Shown: positions 8,508 to 16,559 of the stretch, in pieces
Position numbering within the stretch: the first letter of the stretch is position 1
Layout of the letters: each line of letters starts with the position of its first letter
Assembly (NCBI GenBank): GCA_902362715.1
Contig: CABIXN010000005.1
Coordinates: 1 to 64,000, forward strand
From: Lachnospiraceae bacterium
GTDB taxonomy: Bacteria; Bacillota; Clostridia; Lachnospirales; Lachnospiraceae
DNA: 64,000 bases
Direction of reading: 5' to 3'
Notes under the pieces: generated by a model
Database searches by the model: none
Told to the model about the DNA's origin: nothing
The model's input: only the letters and a program-made list of their open reading frames with translations
Position numbers and translations under genes: made by a program

Positions 8508-9431
8508 ATGGAATATTTAACAGTTACACAGACGGCAGAAAAATGGGGTATCTCTACCCGTCGTGTTCGTTTGCTTTGTGCCAATGGTGAAATTGACGGA
8601 GTTATCCGCAAAGGAAAATTATATATGATACCTGCAGAAACAGAAAAACCGTTAGATAAACGAAAATTGCCTAACAAAAGAAAACGCGGCAGATTTGCAG
8701 ATATACTAACTGAAATTGATATTAAAAAAGTCAAACTTGACGATATGCGTCCGCTTACTGCAGGCGAAACACAGCGTTTGCGTGATGAATTTATGGTTGA
8801 CTTCACCTATAATTCAAACGCTATTGAAGGCAACACGCTTACTTTGAAAGAGACCGCTATGGTGCTTGAAGGAATGACTATAGACCGTAAACCCTTGAAA
8901 GATCATCTTGAAGCTGTGGGACACCGTGACGCATTCCTTTATATTGAAGATATTGCACAAAACAAGACAAGATTGAGAGATACGGAAATCAAGGCGGTTC
9001 ATTCACTGGTACTAATGAATAAACCTGCAGATAAAGGAGTTTACCGCCGTATTCCTGTCATAATTGCAGGTGCATATACCGAACCGCTGCAACCAGTTCT
9101 CATTGAGCCGAAATTAACGGAGTTACTTGCCGAAAATAAAGAGCGTAAAAAAACAATGCATCCGATTGAACGCATTGCCCTTTTTCATCTCGTATTTGGA
9201 GGAATACACCCTTTTATAGACGGTAACGGCAGAACAGGTCGATTGATTTTAAATCTTGAGCTTATCCGTAACGGCTATCCCGCAATCAATGTGAAGTTTA
9301 CTGACCGTAAACGCTATTATGATGCTTTTGATGCATTTTATCGTGACGGCAAAGCAGACGATATGGTGTTACTTGTTGCAGAATATGTAAGCGAACGCCT
9401 TGACCGATATTTAGAAATTGTGAAAGAGTAA
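8508..9431 (+). CDS. fic: Fic family protein, class II, with N-terminal HTH-like domain
   Basis: 307 aa. Residues 1-50 resemble a MerR/excisionase-type helix-turn-helix. Around residue 103 SNAIEGN fits the S/T-x-x-x-E-G/N inhibitory helix. The catalytic loop HPFIDGNGRTGR begins near residue 233 and is canonical. Family knowledge: Fic enzymes transfer AMP from ATP to target-protein hydroxyls; in class II the N-terminal helix glutamate blocks ATP until relieved. ATG at 8508 follows AAGGAGG. Codon choice (more CGT/CGC Arg, GGC) differs from flanking genes and it stands alone, so acquisition by transfer is likely. Targets unknown; it may be a toxin-type or housekeeping regulator. Confidence 0.9.
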   Translation: MEYLTVTQTAEKWGISTRRVRLLCANGEIDGVIRKGKLYMIPAETEKPLDKRKLPNKRKRGRFADILTEIDIKKVKLDDMRPLTAGETQRLRDEFMVDFTYNSNAIEGNTLTLKETAMVLEGMTIDRKPLKDHLEAVGHRDAFLYIEDIAQNKTRLRDTEIKAVHSLVLMNKPADKGVYRRIPVIIAGAYTEPLQPVLIEPKLTELLAENKERKKTMHPIERIALFHLVFGGIHPFIDGNGRTGRLILNLELIRNGYPAINVKFTDRKRYYDAFDAFYRDGKADDMVLLVAEYVSERLDRYLEIVKE

Positions 9432-9522
9432 AATCATTAGGAGAAACAAAAGCGTGAGGACTTGCTGAATAAAATTAAGGAAATTACCTGCAATCATCAA
9501 TCCGGCTGGCTATAAAACCCAA

Positions 9523-9571
9523 GGGAGAAGCTGCTTCCTTATGCAGCCTCTCCCCTGGCACATTCTTTTTT
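9523..9571 (+). terminator. Intrinsic terminator between fic and hydG
   Basis: Stem GGGAGAAGCTGC (9523-9534) with GCAGCCTCTCCC (9543-9554), followed on the plus strand by a T-run at 9563-9571. On the minus strand it is followed by TTGGGTTTT, so it can serve both convergent genes. Confidence 0.8.
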
Positions 9572-9586
9572 AATCAATTCTGTTTT

Positions 9587-11005
9587 TTAGAATCTGAAAT
9601 CTCTCTGTCCGTTTTCTATATCTTTTAAATGAACAAGGACTTCTTCTCTTACTTTATCACTCTTGATATTTGGAATCTGCTGGGCAATCATCTGCTCTCC
9701 CTTTTCCTTCACAGAATCATTGGCATAATCCACCAGATATTCTTTCAGAGTAATGAGGGCATTTGGCAGACAGCAGTTCTTAATTTCTCCGGCTTTTACC
9801 AGAGGCATAAAGCGGTCGCCCTGACGTCCGGCCCGGTAACAGGCTGTACAAAAAGACGGAATATGACCTACATCCAGCAGCCATTCTACAACCTCATCCA
9901 GTTCCCGGTTGTCGTTGATTTCAAACTGTGCTGAATTTTCAGTTTCTTCTCTTGCTACACTGTATCCCCCTACAGTTGTGCGGGAACCGCCGCTCATCTG
10001 GCTGATACCCACCGGCAGCAGCTTTGTACGTGTATCCTCAGACTCCCGGCTGGAAATAATAATTCCCGTATATGGAACAACAATTCGAATCAGCGCTGTG
10101 ATTTTTATAAATAATTCGTCACTGATACCGTTTTTAAACTTGGAAGAATCCACATCATCCGCATCCCGCAGCCGGGGCACACTGATGGTATGAGGTCCAA
10201 CACCGAACGCCGCCTCTAAATGCTCTGCATGCATTAAAAGACCTACAAAATCATATTTGTAAAGATTTAAACCAAATAATACTCCAAGACCTACATCATC
10301 AAGTCCGCCTTCCATGGCTCTGTCCATGGCCTCTGTATGATAAATATAATCACTTTTCGGTCCTGATGGATGGAGTTTTTCATACTGCTCCTTGTTGTAA
10401 GTCTCCTGGAACAGCGTATAGGTTCCCACCTCTGCTTCTTTTAACTTTCTGTAGTTTTCCACAGAAGTTGCCGCAATATTAATATTCACACGGCGGATAG
10501 CGCCGTTTTTATGTTTAATGGAATATATGGTTTTGATACAATCCAGTATGTATTCCATAGGATTATTTTCGGGATCCTCTCCTGCTTCCAGCACAAGACG
10601 CTTATGTCCCATATCCTGAAGGGCAATGACTTCTTTCCGAAGCTCTTCCTGGGTCAGTTTATGACGCACAATATTTTTATTCTTCTTATGATATGGACAG
10701 TATACGCAGCCGTTGACACAATAATTTGACAAATATAACGGCGCCATCATAACAATACGGTTTCCGTAAAAAGCCTCCTTAATCTCCCCGGCAGCTTCAA
10801 ATATTTTTTCTGTAACTGCAGGATCTTCATTTAACAGCAGAAGAGCCGCCTCCCGGTGGGTAAGGCCTTTTAAATTTCTTGCCTTTTCCACATACTGAAG
10901 ACAGACCTCTGTATTCTCTTTATTTGCTTCTGCCCATTCCAAAGTATCCAATATTTCCTGATGACTGATAAACTCTTCTGCTTTCATTGATTTTACATCA
11001 TACAT
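9587..11005 (-). CDS. hydG: [FeFe]-hydrogenase H-cluster maturase, tyrosine lyase HydG
   Basis: 472 aa, full family length. The radical-SAM motif CVNGCVYC puts Cys at 96, 100 and 103 (C-x3-C-x2-C). The C-terminal CTAC...CC gives the C-x2-C-x22-C site that binds the auxiliary dangler Fe-S cluster unique to HydG. Family knowledge: HydG cleaves tyrosine to make the CO and CN ligands of the hydrogenase H-cluster. ATG at 11005 follows CGGAGGAG. hydE, hydF and the hydrogenase are not in this window. It is separated from the aco operon by its own terminator and has a long leader of its own. Confidence 0.95.
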   Translation of the reverse strand: MYDVKSMKAEEFISHQEILDTLEWAEANKENTEVCLQYVEKARNLKGLTHREAALLLLNEDPAVTEKIFEAAGEIKEAFYGNRIVMMAPLYLSNYCVNGCVYCPYHKKNKNIVRHKLTQEELRKEVIALQDMGHKRLVLEAGEDPENNPMEYILDCIKTIYSIKHKNGAIRRVNINIAATSVENYRKLKEAEVGTYTLFQETYNKEQYEKLHPSGPKSDYIYHTEAMDRAMEGGLDDVGLGVLFGLNLYKYDFVGLLMHAEHLEAAFGVGPHTISVPRLRDADDVDSSKFKNGISDELFIKITALIRIVVPYTGIIISSRESEDTRTKLLPVGISQMSGGSRTTVGGYSVAREETENSAQFEINDNRELDEVVEWLLDVGHIPSFCTACYRAGRQGDRFMPLVKAGEIKNCCLPNALITLKEYLVDYANDSVKEKGEQMIAQQIPNIKSDKVREEVLVHLKDIENGQRDFRF

Positions 11006-11045
11006 TTTAATACTCCTCCGTAAAAATTTCTTGTCATAAAAAGAT

Positions 11046-11100
11046 TCAAGTCTCGCTCGGGTTGAGGCGCGTCAGAGGCATATTGCGTTTCCGCCCCGGC
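11046..11100. repeat. Dispersed intergenic repeat, copy A
   Basis: TTCAAGTCTCGCTC at 11045-11058 matches copy C exactly and copy B with one change. GC-rich palindromic sequence follows. It lies in the hydG leader. Confidence 0.6.
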
Positions 11101-11117
11101 GCTTTATATTTTCCTGG

Positions 11118-11149
11118 AAAAAATAAACGCACCCCGGAAAAGGTGCGTT
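11118..11149 (-). terminator. Intrinsic terminator in the hydG leader
   Basis: On the minus strand AACGCACC pairs with GGTGCGTT across an 8-nt loop and is followed by TATTTTTT. It sits about 115 nt before the hydG start, inside its apparent leader. Confidence 0.75.
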
Positions 11150-11160
11150 GAAATATCTAT

Positions 11161-11184
11161 AAAATCAAAACCGCCCGCTGGCGG
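11161..11184 (-). terminator. Second intrinsic-terminator-like hairpin in the hydG leader
   Basis: CCGCC-AGCG-GGCGG followed by TTTTGATTTT on the minus strand, 11 nt upstream of the first leader terminator. Confidence 0.6.
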
Positions 11185-11299
11185 CCCTCTATGATTTTCT
11201 GATGTTCCTTTTTCCGTCAGGTGTCACCCTTAAAGTCAGGTATCTGTTATATTTTTTACAATCACTGTCAGCATCTGCTTTCCGCTCATGTATGTATTA

Positions 11300-11331
11300 A
11301 TTATAGTACAATCAATTCTGCTCAAAGTCAA
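11300..11331 (-). promoter_or_regulatory. Possible promoter for the hydG leader
   Basis: Minus strand TTGACT (11331-11326) and TATAAT (11305-11300) are good hexamers, but the spacer is 20 nt, longer than the 17 optimum. It follows the aco operon terminator directly. Confidence 0.45.
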
Positions 11332-11373
11332 GAAAATTTCCCTTTAAGATCTGTTTTGGCTTCTTCATCTTTT

Positions 11374-11413
11374 ACAAAAAGAGCACATCCGATTTTTGAT
11401 CTTCCGAATGTGC
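11374..11413 (-). terminator. Terminator of the aco operon
   Basis: On the minus strand GCACATTCG pairs with CGGATGTGC across a 13-nt loop, followed by TCTTTTTGT, 38 nt past the acoL stop. Confidence 0.8.
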
Positions 11414-11450
11414 CCCATGTTTTTGTTTCAATATTTATATCGAATTATGT

Positions 11451-12968
11451 CTAACAATTAATTGCTCTGCCATACCAGGCTGCCATAAATGCTTCCGGCA
11501 CAGCTTCTGAGATGGTGGGATGAGGATGAATAGAACCTATGACTTCCTCAGCAGAAGCCTCCAGATTCATTGCTACTGAAATCTCACCGATCATATCCGT
11601 TACGTGCTTTCCATATAAATGCACCCCAAGAATTTCTCCCAGCTCCTTATCTAAAATCACCTTCACAATTCCTTCAGTATCCCCCTCAACCAAAGACTTT
11701 CCGTTGGCCATCATTGGAAATTTCCCCACACAGATATCATATCCTTTTTCTCTGGCCGCTTTTTCTGTCATACCGATGCATGCCACTTCCGGATCCAAAT
11801 AAATACAGGAAGGAATTCTGTCATAATGGACCTGCTCAGGCTTGCTTAAAATATGTGAAACAGCCGCAAATCCTTCATGGGAAGCCGTGTGAGCCAGCAT
11901 AACCTTTCCATTGACATCGCCGATAGCATAAATATGCGGAATGTTGGTCTGCATATATTCGTTGGTCTTAATTGCCTTTTTGTCAAATTCAATTCCTATG
12001 GCTTCGGCATTCAGCCCTTCTGTATTTGCTGTACGCCCTACTGCCATTAACACCACGTCTGCCTGCGAAGACCGCTCCTGCCCCTGATACTCATAAATAA
12101 CACTGTCATCTTTGACTTTCCGGACCTTTGCACCGGTATAAAATTCTACCTTCTGTTTCTCCATGCGCTTCTTTACCATTTCGGATACTTCCTCATCCAC
12201 CATAGGAAGAATATGGTCCATCAGCTCTAACACGGTTACTTTTGTATCCAGATGGGAAAATACATGAGCAAACTCAATACCGATCACTCCCCCTCCGATA
12301 ATGGCAATTGATTTCGGTATATCTTCCAGCTCCAGAGCCTCTTTGCTGGTAATAACATTTGTATTTCCTTCCAGAGGGATAAAGGGCGGCATGAATGTAA
12401 CGGAACCTGTTGCTATAATAAAATATTCTGAGGTATATGTTTTGCCGTCCACCGTAATCGTATGGGAATCCACAAAAGAGGCTCTTCCGTTAATAACTGT
12501 CACTTTATTTCCCCTAAGAAGCGCCTGCACTCCGTTTACCAGTGTTTTTACTACCGTCTCCTTCCTTTGCTGAAGCCTCTTCATATCTACAGAAACCTGC
12601 TCTTTTTGTATTCCCGTGATGGCAAAGTCCGCCGCTTCTTTGATTTCTGTATACAGATTTGCTGTGCGGATCAGCGTCTTAGTGGGGATACATCCCTCAT
12701 TTAAACATACTCCCCCAAAGGATCCTGCTTCTACAATAGCTGTCTTTTTCCCGGACTGTGCCGCTTTAATTGCAGTTTCATAACCGCCGGGACCTGCGCC
12801 GATTACCAGAACCTCAAAATCATACTCCTTCTGGTCTGCGGTATCCGTTATCTCACGGATTTCCTCTGCGTCCGACACAGGAGCTTCTAATGTCTCTGCA
12901 CCAGCCGCAGCTAATACCGCATCTGAATTTTTAAAGCCAAGTTTCGGCATACAAATTACTTCCGCCAT
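11451..12968 (-). CDS. acoL: Dihydrolipoyl dehydrogenase (E3) with a remnant lipoyl-domain N-terminus
   Basis: 505 aa. The FAD motif VIGAGPGG starts near residue 55, the redox disulfide is C88/C93 in CLNEGC, a second Rossmann motif (IGGGVIG) lies near 225, and the active-site His is in IHPHPT near the C-terminus. It reoxidises the dihydrolipoyl arm of E2 with NAD+. The first 12 residues, MAEVICMPKLGF, are identical to the start of the E2 lipoyl domain, but the rest of that domain and its lipoyl-Lys are missing; a 35-residue acidic linker then joins the E3 core. Last gene of the sigma-54 aco operon, 15 nt after acoC. Confidence 0.95.
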   Translation of the reverse strand: MAEVICMPKLGFKNSDAVLAAAGAETLEAPVSDAEEIREITDTADQKEYDFEVLVIGAGPGGYETAIKAAQSGKKTAIVEAGSFGGVCLNEGCIPTKTLIRTANLYTEIKEAADFAITGIQKEQVSVDMKRLQQRKETVVKTLVNGVQALLRGNKVTVINGRASFVDSHTITVDGKTYTSEYFIIATGSVTFMPPFIPLEGNTNVITSKEALELEDIPKSIAIIGGGVIGIEFAHVFSHLDTKVTVLELMDHILPMVDEEVSEMVKKRMEKQKVEFYTGAKVRKVKDDSVIYEYQGQERSSQADVVLMAVGRTANTEGLNAEAIGIEFDKKAIKTNEYMQTNIPHIYAIGDVNGKVMLAHTASHEGFAAVSHILSKPEQVHYDRIPSCIYLDPEVACIGMTEKAAREKGYDICVGKFPMMANGKSLVEGDTEGIVKVILDKELGEILGVHLYGKHVTDMIGEISVAMNLEASAEEVIGSIHPHPTISEAVPEAFMAAWYGRAINC

Positions 12969-12983
12969 GAAATTACCCCTTTC

Positions 12984-14321
12984 CTACATCAAAATTTTTA
13001 ATGGGTTTTCCAGCAGTTCTTTCATATATTCCACAAACTGAGACGCTAAAAGTCCGTCAATCAATCTGTGATCTACCGAAAGCTGAATATTCATCATAGG
13101 ACGAATTTCTATTGTGTCTTCCCCATCTTTCTCTATTACTACCGGTGTTTTTCTAACAGAGCTTACCGACAATATCGCCGCTTCCGGCGGATTAATAATT
13201 GCGGTAAAATTGCCAATCCCAAACATTCCCAGATTTGAGATAGAGAATGTTCCGCCTGAATACTCTTCCGGCTTTAAATGCCCCTCCTTTGCCCGGTCTA
13301 CCAGATCTCTGTTTTCTTCTGAAACTTTTGTCAGAGATTTCTCCTGAACATTTTTAATTACCGGTACAATCAGTCCATTGTCTCCTGCTACCGCCACACC
13401 GATATTTGCACTTTCATAGGTAACAATATTTCCGTCAACCAAAGACGCATTAATACCCGGGAACTTTGCCAAAGCTTTAGCAGCTGCATAAACCAGCAGA
13501 TCGGAAACTGTAATTTTGCGTTCTGATACCTGGTTTATCTCTTTTCTAAACGCGGTCATATTTGTAGTATCCACTGTATCGGTAAAATACAGATGAGGGG
13601 CTGTAAACTTACTCTCCGCCAGCTTATCTCCGATAATCTTACGGACACCTTTATACGGAACAGAAGAAAGAAGCTTTTTATCCGAATCTTTCTCTGCCGG
13701 AGCCGGACTTTTTTCGGCCAATACTTTTTCAATATCAGCTTTCATTACTTTACCATTCACTCCGCTTCCAGCTGCCAGACTTAAATCTATACCTGTTTTT
13801 TCAGCCAGCTTTCTGGCAAGGGGCGATGCTTTGATATCTTTGGCGGTAATCCCGCCCGAAAAACCGGTTCCCACAATATTTTTTAAAGAATCCGGATCTA
13901 TTCCTTCCTCTTTTACAATTCTTTTTGCCTTTGGTGTCAGTTTTAAATCATTAAAATTTCCGGAAACCTTCTCTGCTTCTGCGCCGGTATTTTCTGCAGA
14001 AGGTTCTTCCTGTTCCGGTATCTGACCCGGCTGTGCTTTTTGTTCTGACTCGGCCTCCCCCAAGGCTGCATCCGGATCTTCTCCCGGCTGTCCTACCACG
14101 GCAATTGGCGTAAATACATCTGCATATTCATTTTCTTCCAGCATTGTTTTTAACAGCACACCGTCGCAGGTCGCCTCCACCGGCATGGTTGTTTTATCTG
14201 TATTAATTTCAAACAGAACTTCTCCTTTTTTTATTTCTTCTCCTGTCCGTCTGCACCAGCGGACAAGCTGTCCCTCATCCATATTAAAGCCAAGCTTTGG
14301 CATGCAAATTACTTCTGCCAT
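12984..14321 (-). CDS. acoC: Dihydrolipoamide acyltransferase (E2), acetoin-dehydrogenase type
   Basis: 445 aa. Domains: lipoyl domain 1-78 with lipoyl-Lys K43 in NTDKTTM; acidic linker to about 125; a peripheral-subunit-binding domain 127-164 (LTPKAKRIVKEEG...) directly followed by a second one 165-202 (SPLARKLAEKTG...); catalytic core about 215-445 with DHRLIDG (His418). It transfers the acetyl group from lipoamide to CoA and forms the core of the complex. ATG at 14321 follows AGGAGG. Two tandem E3/E1-binding domains are more than the usual one for an E2. Lipoylation is probably done by LplA at 31492. Confidence 0.95.
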   Translation of the reverse strand: MAEVICMPKLGFNMDEGQLVRWCRRTGEEIKKGEVLFEINTDKTTMPVEATCDGVLLKTMLEENEYADVFTPIAVVGQPGEDPDAALGEAESEQKAQPGQIPEQEEPSAENTGAEAEKVSGNFNDLKLTPKAKRIVKEEGIDPDSLKNIVGTGFSGGITAKDIKASPLARKLAEKTGIDLSLAAGSGVNGKVMKADIEKVLAEKSPAPAEKDSDKKLLSSVPYKGVRKIIGDKLAESKFTAPHLYFTDTVDTTNMTAFRKEINQVSERKITVSDLLVYAAAKALAKFPGINASLVDGNIVTYESANIGVAVAGDNGLIVPVIKNVQEKSLTKVSEENRDLVDRAKEGHLKPEEYSGGTFSISNLGMFGIGNFTAIINPPEAAILSVSSVRKTPVVIEKDGEDTIEIRPMMNIQLSVDHRLIDGLLASQFVEYMKELLENPLKILM

Positions 14322-14340
14322 CTGTTTTTCCTCCTGATTT

Positions 14341-15315
14341 TCAGATCATCTCTTTAATAGCTGCATATATTTTCTTATCATCCGGAATCAGCGGGAACTC
14401 CAGCGCCGGACTAAACGGAAGTGGTACATCTGCAGTTCCAAGCCGTTTCACCGGGGCTTCTAGATCATAAAACACATCCGGCATAATCCGCGCTGCAATC
14501 TCCCCGCTGATGCCAAAGGATTCATGTCCTTCATCCACAATCAGTAATTTTCCTGTTTTCTTCACGGATTTTATAATGGTTTCAGTATCCAGGGGCACAA
14601 TGGTTCTCAAATCAATATGATCCGCACTGATTCCTTCTTTTTGCAGCTTTTTCATGGCTTTCTCTGCTTTTATCGTCATAATAGAAGTAGTGACAACGGT
14701 AATGTCATCTCCTTCCGAAACCATTCTGGCCTTTCCAAACGGAATGGTATAATCCTCATCTTCCGGAACATCAAACTTTGTTGTATAAAGCATTTTATGC
14801 TCAAAAAACAGAACCGGATTGTTATCCCTTATTGCGGTTTTTAATAAACCCTTGGCCTCGGCTCCGGTAGAAGGGAGCACAACCTTCATGCCCGGACAGT
14901 GAGCGGCCCAGGCGTGAAAGGACTGAGAATGCTGGGCTGCTGAGGACCGCCCTCCGCCGATGGGCATGCGGATTACCATAGGCACATTTGCCTGTCCGCC
15001 GGACATATAAGTAATTTTTGCCATCTGATTACAAATCTGATCCATACAGACCATCATAAAATCTCCAAACATCAGCTCTACCACAGGGCGGAGACCTCTT
15101 AACGCAGCTCCTACCCCCATGCCGACAAATCCCTGCTCAGAAATGGGTGTATCTTTACATCTTAAATCTCCGTATTTCTCCATTAATCCTGCGGTGCATT
15201 TAAAATTACCTCCAAGAATTCCAACATCCTCTCCCATACAAAATACAGCGTCGTCACGAGCCATCTCTTCATCTAATGCTTCCAAAACAGCATCTCTATA
15301 CATTATATTTTTCAT
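14341..15315 (-). CDS. acoB: Acetoin dehydrogenase E1 component, beta subunit
   Basis: 324 aa, transketolase-like pyrimidine-binding fold (about 1-175, with GEDVGILGGNF and EQGFVGMGVGAALRG) and a C-terminal transketolase domain (about 190-315). With AcoA it forms the thiamine-diphosphate E1 that cleaves acetoin and passes the acetyl group to lipoamide. The same fold serves pyruvate and branched-chain E1; acetoin is preferred because of the AcoR activator and sigma-54 promoter nearby. 14 nt after acoA, 19 nt before acoC. Confidence 0.9.
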   Translation of the reverse strand: MKNIMYRDAVLEALDEEMARDDAVFCMGEDVGILGGNFKCTAGLMEKYGDLRCKDTPISEQGFVGMGVGAALRGLRPVVELMFGDFMMVCMDQICNQMAKITYMSGGQANVPMVIRMPIGGGRSSAAQHSQSFHAWAAHCPGMKVVLPSTGAEAKGLLKTAIRDNNPVLFFEHKMLYTTKFDVPEDEDYTIPFGKARMVSEGDDITVVTTSIMTIKAEKAMKKLQKEGISADHIDLRTIVPLDTETIIKSVKKTGKLLIVDEGHESFGISGEIAARIMPDVFYDLEAPVKRLGTADVPLPFSPALEFPLIPDDKKIYAAIKEMI

Positions 15316-15329
15316 TATTTTCCCTCCTA

Positions 15330-16307
15330 TCAGTCAACAAAAACATCTGTGTATGCTTCCGCCATATCCGGATACGGACTCTCCTCAGCAAATCTGCAGG
15401 CTTCCTGAATTTCCTTTTCTACCTCTTCTGCGATCTCATCCATCTCCTGCTGTGTCAAAATTCCCAGTTCTTTCAAGCGGCCCAAAGGCTCTTTTTCTTT
15501 CCACTCTGCAACTTCCTCATCAGGACGGTACACCCCGGGATCTCCTACATGATGTCCCTGCCAGCGGTAAGTCATGCACTCTATAATTGTCGGGCCCTCT
15601 CCCCTCCGGGCTTTTTCCACTGCTTTTACAGCCTCTTCATAAACCTGAAATACATCATTTCCGTCAATGGTGATTCCCTCAATTCCATAACCTGCCGCAC
15701 GCTTTGCAATATGATGCTCCTTTGTCACTCTTCGGATATCTACTGAAATTCCATACAAATTATTTTCCACTATGTAAACAATAGGAAGATTCCAGGCGGC
15801 CGCCATATTAATGCTCTCATGGAAAGTTCCCTCATTGGCTGCCGAATCTCCGAAAAAGCATACGGTCACTTCATCAGTGCCTTTATAAAGGGATGCATAG
15901 GCAGAGCCTGTGGCTATGGGAATCTCTCCCCCAACAATTCCGTTGGCGCCCAAGATACCTTTATCCATGGCCATAATATGCATAGAGCCGCCTTTTCCTT
16001 TGGAGTAGCCTGCTTCCTTTCCCAGAATCTCTGCCATCATACGGTTTAAATCCGCCCCTCTGGCTACCAGATGGCCATGGCCTCTGTGGGTGCTGCCGAT
16101 AAAATCTCTTTCTTCCAGGGCACCGCAGACCCCTGCCGCAACTGCCTCCTCTCCCAGATATAAATGTGCCAGCCCCGGCATTAGTCCCCGCTTGTAAAAC
16201 TCAAAAACCTCTTCCTCAAATCTTCTGGTTCGATACATAATCGTATAGAACTCTTTCGCTTTTTCTTTTTTCTGCTGCTTTGTCATAGTCTCCATCCTTT
16301 CTTCCAA
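15330..16307 (-). CDS. acoA: Acetoin dehydrogenase E1 component, alpha subunit
   Basis: 325 aa, thiamine-diphosphate-binding E1 alpha. GDSAANEGTFHES...VENN (about residues 158-188) is the ThDP/Mg motif. Short E1 alpha length and neighbours fit AcoA rather than PdhA. Start: TTG at 16307, about 7 nt after AGGAGAG; ATG at 16295 or 16286 in the same frame is less well spaced. First gene of acoABCL, 42 nt downstream of a strong sigma-54 -24/-12 promoter. It probably gives acetaldehyde and acetyl-CoA from acetoin with NAD+ reduction. Confidence 0.9.
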   Translation of the reverse strand: MEERMETMTKQQKKEKAKEFYTIMYRTRRFEEEVFEFYKRGLMPGLAHLYLGEEAVAAGVCGALEERDFIGSTHRGHGHLVARGADLNRMMAEILGKEAGYSKGKGGSMHIMAMDKGILGANGIVGGEIPIATGSAYASLYKGTDEVTVCFFGDSAANEGTFHESINMAAAWNLPIVYIVENNLYGISVDIRRVTKEHHIAKRAAGYGIEGITIDGNDVFQVYEEAVKAVEKARRGEGPTIIECMTYRWQGHHVGDPGVYRPDEEVAEWKEKEPLGRLKELGILTQQEMDEIAEEVEKEIQEACRFAEESPYPDMAEAYTDVFVD

Positions 16308-16348
16308 AAATACTCTCCTGTAATCTTTTTCAGATTGCCTTATTATTC

Positions 16349-16364
16349 AGCAAGTCCCGTGCCA
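16349..16364 (-). promoter_or_regulatory. Sigma-54 (-24/-12) promoter of the aco operon
   Basis: Minus strand TGGCAC-GGGAC-TTGCT, a perfect match to the consensus GG/GC spacing. It lies just upstream of acoA and below AcoR-type enhancer dyads. Confidence 0.92.
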
Positions 16365-16445
16365 GTTTTCTTACTATTCCTGCTTTTAAGAAATCTTCAA
16401 AAAAAGACCGTAAAACCAACATATTTCAAAAATCAGGGAATTATC

Positions 16446-16543
16446 ACACGGTGTGCCTCCCTGACACATTCTGAATTTATGTGTCATTCTGTCCCAGATG
16501 TAACAAAATGTCACACCTTTATGTCACACATACATGTGATGTA
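16446..16543. promoter_or_regulatory. AcoR-type upstream activating sequences
   Basis: About 100-180 bp upstream of the -24/-12 promoter lie several related dyads: CACAC-G-GTGTG (16446-16456); TGACACAT...ATGTGTCA (16462-16486, 8-bp arms); and TATGTCACA...TGTGATGTA (16520-16543) with an extra TGTCACA at 16509-16515. Position and symmetry fit enhancer sites of a sigma-54 activator. The same core is a perfect palindrome upstream of lplA. Confidence 0.75.
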
Positions 16544-16559
16544 ACTTCTTATCTGCACA

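Larger units (their letters stand above)
11006..11299 (-). ncRNA. Long structured hydG leader or independent small RNA with tandem terminator hairpins
   Basis: Between a TATAAT (minus strand, 11300-11305) and the hydG start lie about 290 nt with no ORF. Two terminator-like hairpins occur in the direction of hydG: CCGCC-AGCG-GGCGG then TTTTGATTTT (11161-11184), and AACGCACC/GGTGCGTT then TATTTTTT (11118-11149). The sequence before the first hairpin (about 11190-11290) does not match a riboswitch class I know. Attenuation or a separate small RNA are both possible. Confidence 0.45.

Noticed and set aside
11190..11290. Known riboswitch upstream of hydG
   Set aside because: Compared by eye with TPP, FMN, SAM, c-di-GMP, purine, THF, fluoride, guanidine and T-box consensus; none fits.
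14341..16307. Pyruvate dehydrogenase rather than acetoin dehydrogenase
   Set aside because: Fold cannot separate them, but the sigma-54 promoter and adjacent AcoR-type activator favour acetoin.
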